From assembly GCF_029335485.1 (NCBI RefSeq), contig NZ_JARJLM010000302.1, positions 1-54,566 on the forward strand: 54,566 nucleotides of DNA, written 5' to 3'. The stretch comes from Cupriavidus basilensis. Lineage in GTDB: Bacteria; Pseudomonadota; Gammaproteobacteria; Burkholderiales; Burkholderiaceae. How positions within the stretch are numbered: the first letter of the stretch is position 1; the number at the start of each line of letters is the position of its first letter. Shown here in pieces: positions 54,047 through 54,566 of this stretch. The position numbers and the translations under genes are program-made. The notes under the pieces were generated by a model that did not search any database, was not told the DNA's origin, and saw nothing but the letters and a program-made list of their open reading frames with translations.

Positions 54047-54566
54047 ATGAAAACGAAGCTGCTGTCAACCATGATCGCCGCCGGCGTCATCGCTCTCTCC
54101 CAGAATGCGCTGGCAGCCGATGGCACCATTACCTTCAACGGTAGTATCACCGCGCAGACCTGCACCATCAACGGCGGTGTCGCCGCGACCAACTTCACCG
54201 TCACGCTGCCGCCCGTGTCGAGCGCGAGCCTGGCCAGCGCCGGGCAGACGGCCGGCCGTACGCCGTTCAACATCGCGCTGACGAACTGCACGGGGACCGG
54301 GGGCAATGTGCACACCTACTTCGAGGCGGGTTCGACTACCGACGCGAGCGGCAACCTGAACCTGGACGCCAATGGCGCCACCAATGTCCAGCTGGGTCTG
54401 CTGAACTCCGACGCCACCGCGATCAAGGCTGGCTACGCCGACGCGTCGCAGAACTCGAAGGCGGTTGCGATCACCGGCGGCTCCGCCACCCTGTCGTACT
54501 TCGTGCAGTACGTCGCGACAGGTGTAGCCACCGCCGGCGCGGCGACCTCCAAGGTGCTCTACACCA
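54047..54566 (+). CDS. Chaperone/usher-type fimbrial major subunit, 3' end cut off by the window
   Basis: Exported pilin, 173 codons visible. Signal peptide MKTKLLSTMIAAGVIALSQN with cleavage after ALA (mature ADGTITFNGSI). The Cys39-Cys81 pair (SITAQTCTI, ALTNCTG) is the conserved disulfide of type 1-family pilins; the beta-sandwich pattern continues to the window end. Normal length is about 175-185, so little is missing. A GAGG site lies 7 nt before the ATG. Chaperone and usher genes would be expected beyond the edge. The position after the Roc-like signalling genes suggests regulation by them. Confidence 0.92.
   Translation, partial: MKTKLLSTMIAAGVIALSQNALAADGTITFNGSITAQTCTINGGVAATNFTVTLPPVSSASLASAGQTAGRTPFNIALTNCTGTGGNVHTYFEAGSTTDASGNLNLDANGATNVQLGLLNSDATAIKAGYADASQNSKAVAITGGSATLSYFVQYVATGVATAGAATSKVLYT

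Overview
The window reads as a high-GC betaproteobacterial chromosome or chromid, most likely Cupriavidus or a close relative in the Burkholderiales. This rests on protein character only (Burkholderiales-type general porin, accB/accC/pxp cluster, split pntAA/pntAB/pntB transhydrogenase, many LysR/NarL regulators). No rRNA, tRNA or CRISPR array was seen.

Region 1 (1-2.4 kb, minus strand) holds zwf and the 5' part of pgi. It is followed by a decayed IS6-family transposase (2.56-3.1 kb).

Region 2 (3.2-23.1 kb) looks like one metabolic regulon around a LysR-type regulator (12.2-13.2 kb). Leftward run (i) an operon of an SDR dehydrogenase plus a polar amino-acid-type ABC importer and (ii) an operon accB-accC-pxpB-pxpC-BCCP-like-pxpA, which together supply the parts of a split urea-carboxylase-like enzyme plus a LamB/YcsF protein. 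Rightward runs aminotransferase, RraA-like aldolase/decarboxylase, 2-hydroxyacid dehydrogenase, gluconokinase, IdnO-like SDR, IdnD-like dehydrogenase, pntAA-pntAB-pntB, then a porin. The same ATAGG-N5-CYTAT box (T-N11-A type) lies about 80-95 bp upstream of the first gene of all three operons, so the regulator probably controls all of them. The most economical reading is uptake, activation/opening and deamination of a nitrogen-containing compound whose carbon skeleton enters gluconate/6-phosphogluconate metabolism, with NADPH balancing by transhydrogenase. The substrate is not known.

Region 3 (23.1-43.7 kb) is accessory DNA full of relics: IS5, IS6 (two), IS630 (two) and IS66 fragments, three fragments resembling a tyrosine recombinase, two fragments of an H-NS-like small protein and an alpha/beta-hydrolase tail. 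Intact genes between them are a large zinc-ribbon/adenylate-cyclase/AAA/TPR protein, two small lipoproteins, a PhoX-type phosphatase, a four-gene block (patatin phospholipase, membrane protein, two-domain peptidoglycan hydrolase, membrane protein) that looks like a toxin/immunity or antagonism module, a CSS-EAL c-di-GMP phosphodiesterase and an SGNH hydrolase.

Region 4 (44.1-54.6 kb) carries a signalling locus: NarL-type response regulator, hybrid kinase with receiver and HPt, REC-EAL response regulator, and a second hybrid kinase. It is followed by a decayed EAL gene and the start of a chaperone/usher-type fimbrial subunit gene cut by the window end. The set matches the RocA1/RocS1/RocR logic known for control of Cup fimbriae in Pseudomonas, and recalls BvgA/BvgS/BvgR. 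An 11-C tract sits in front of the second kinase.
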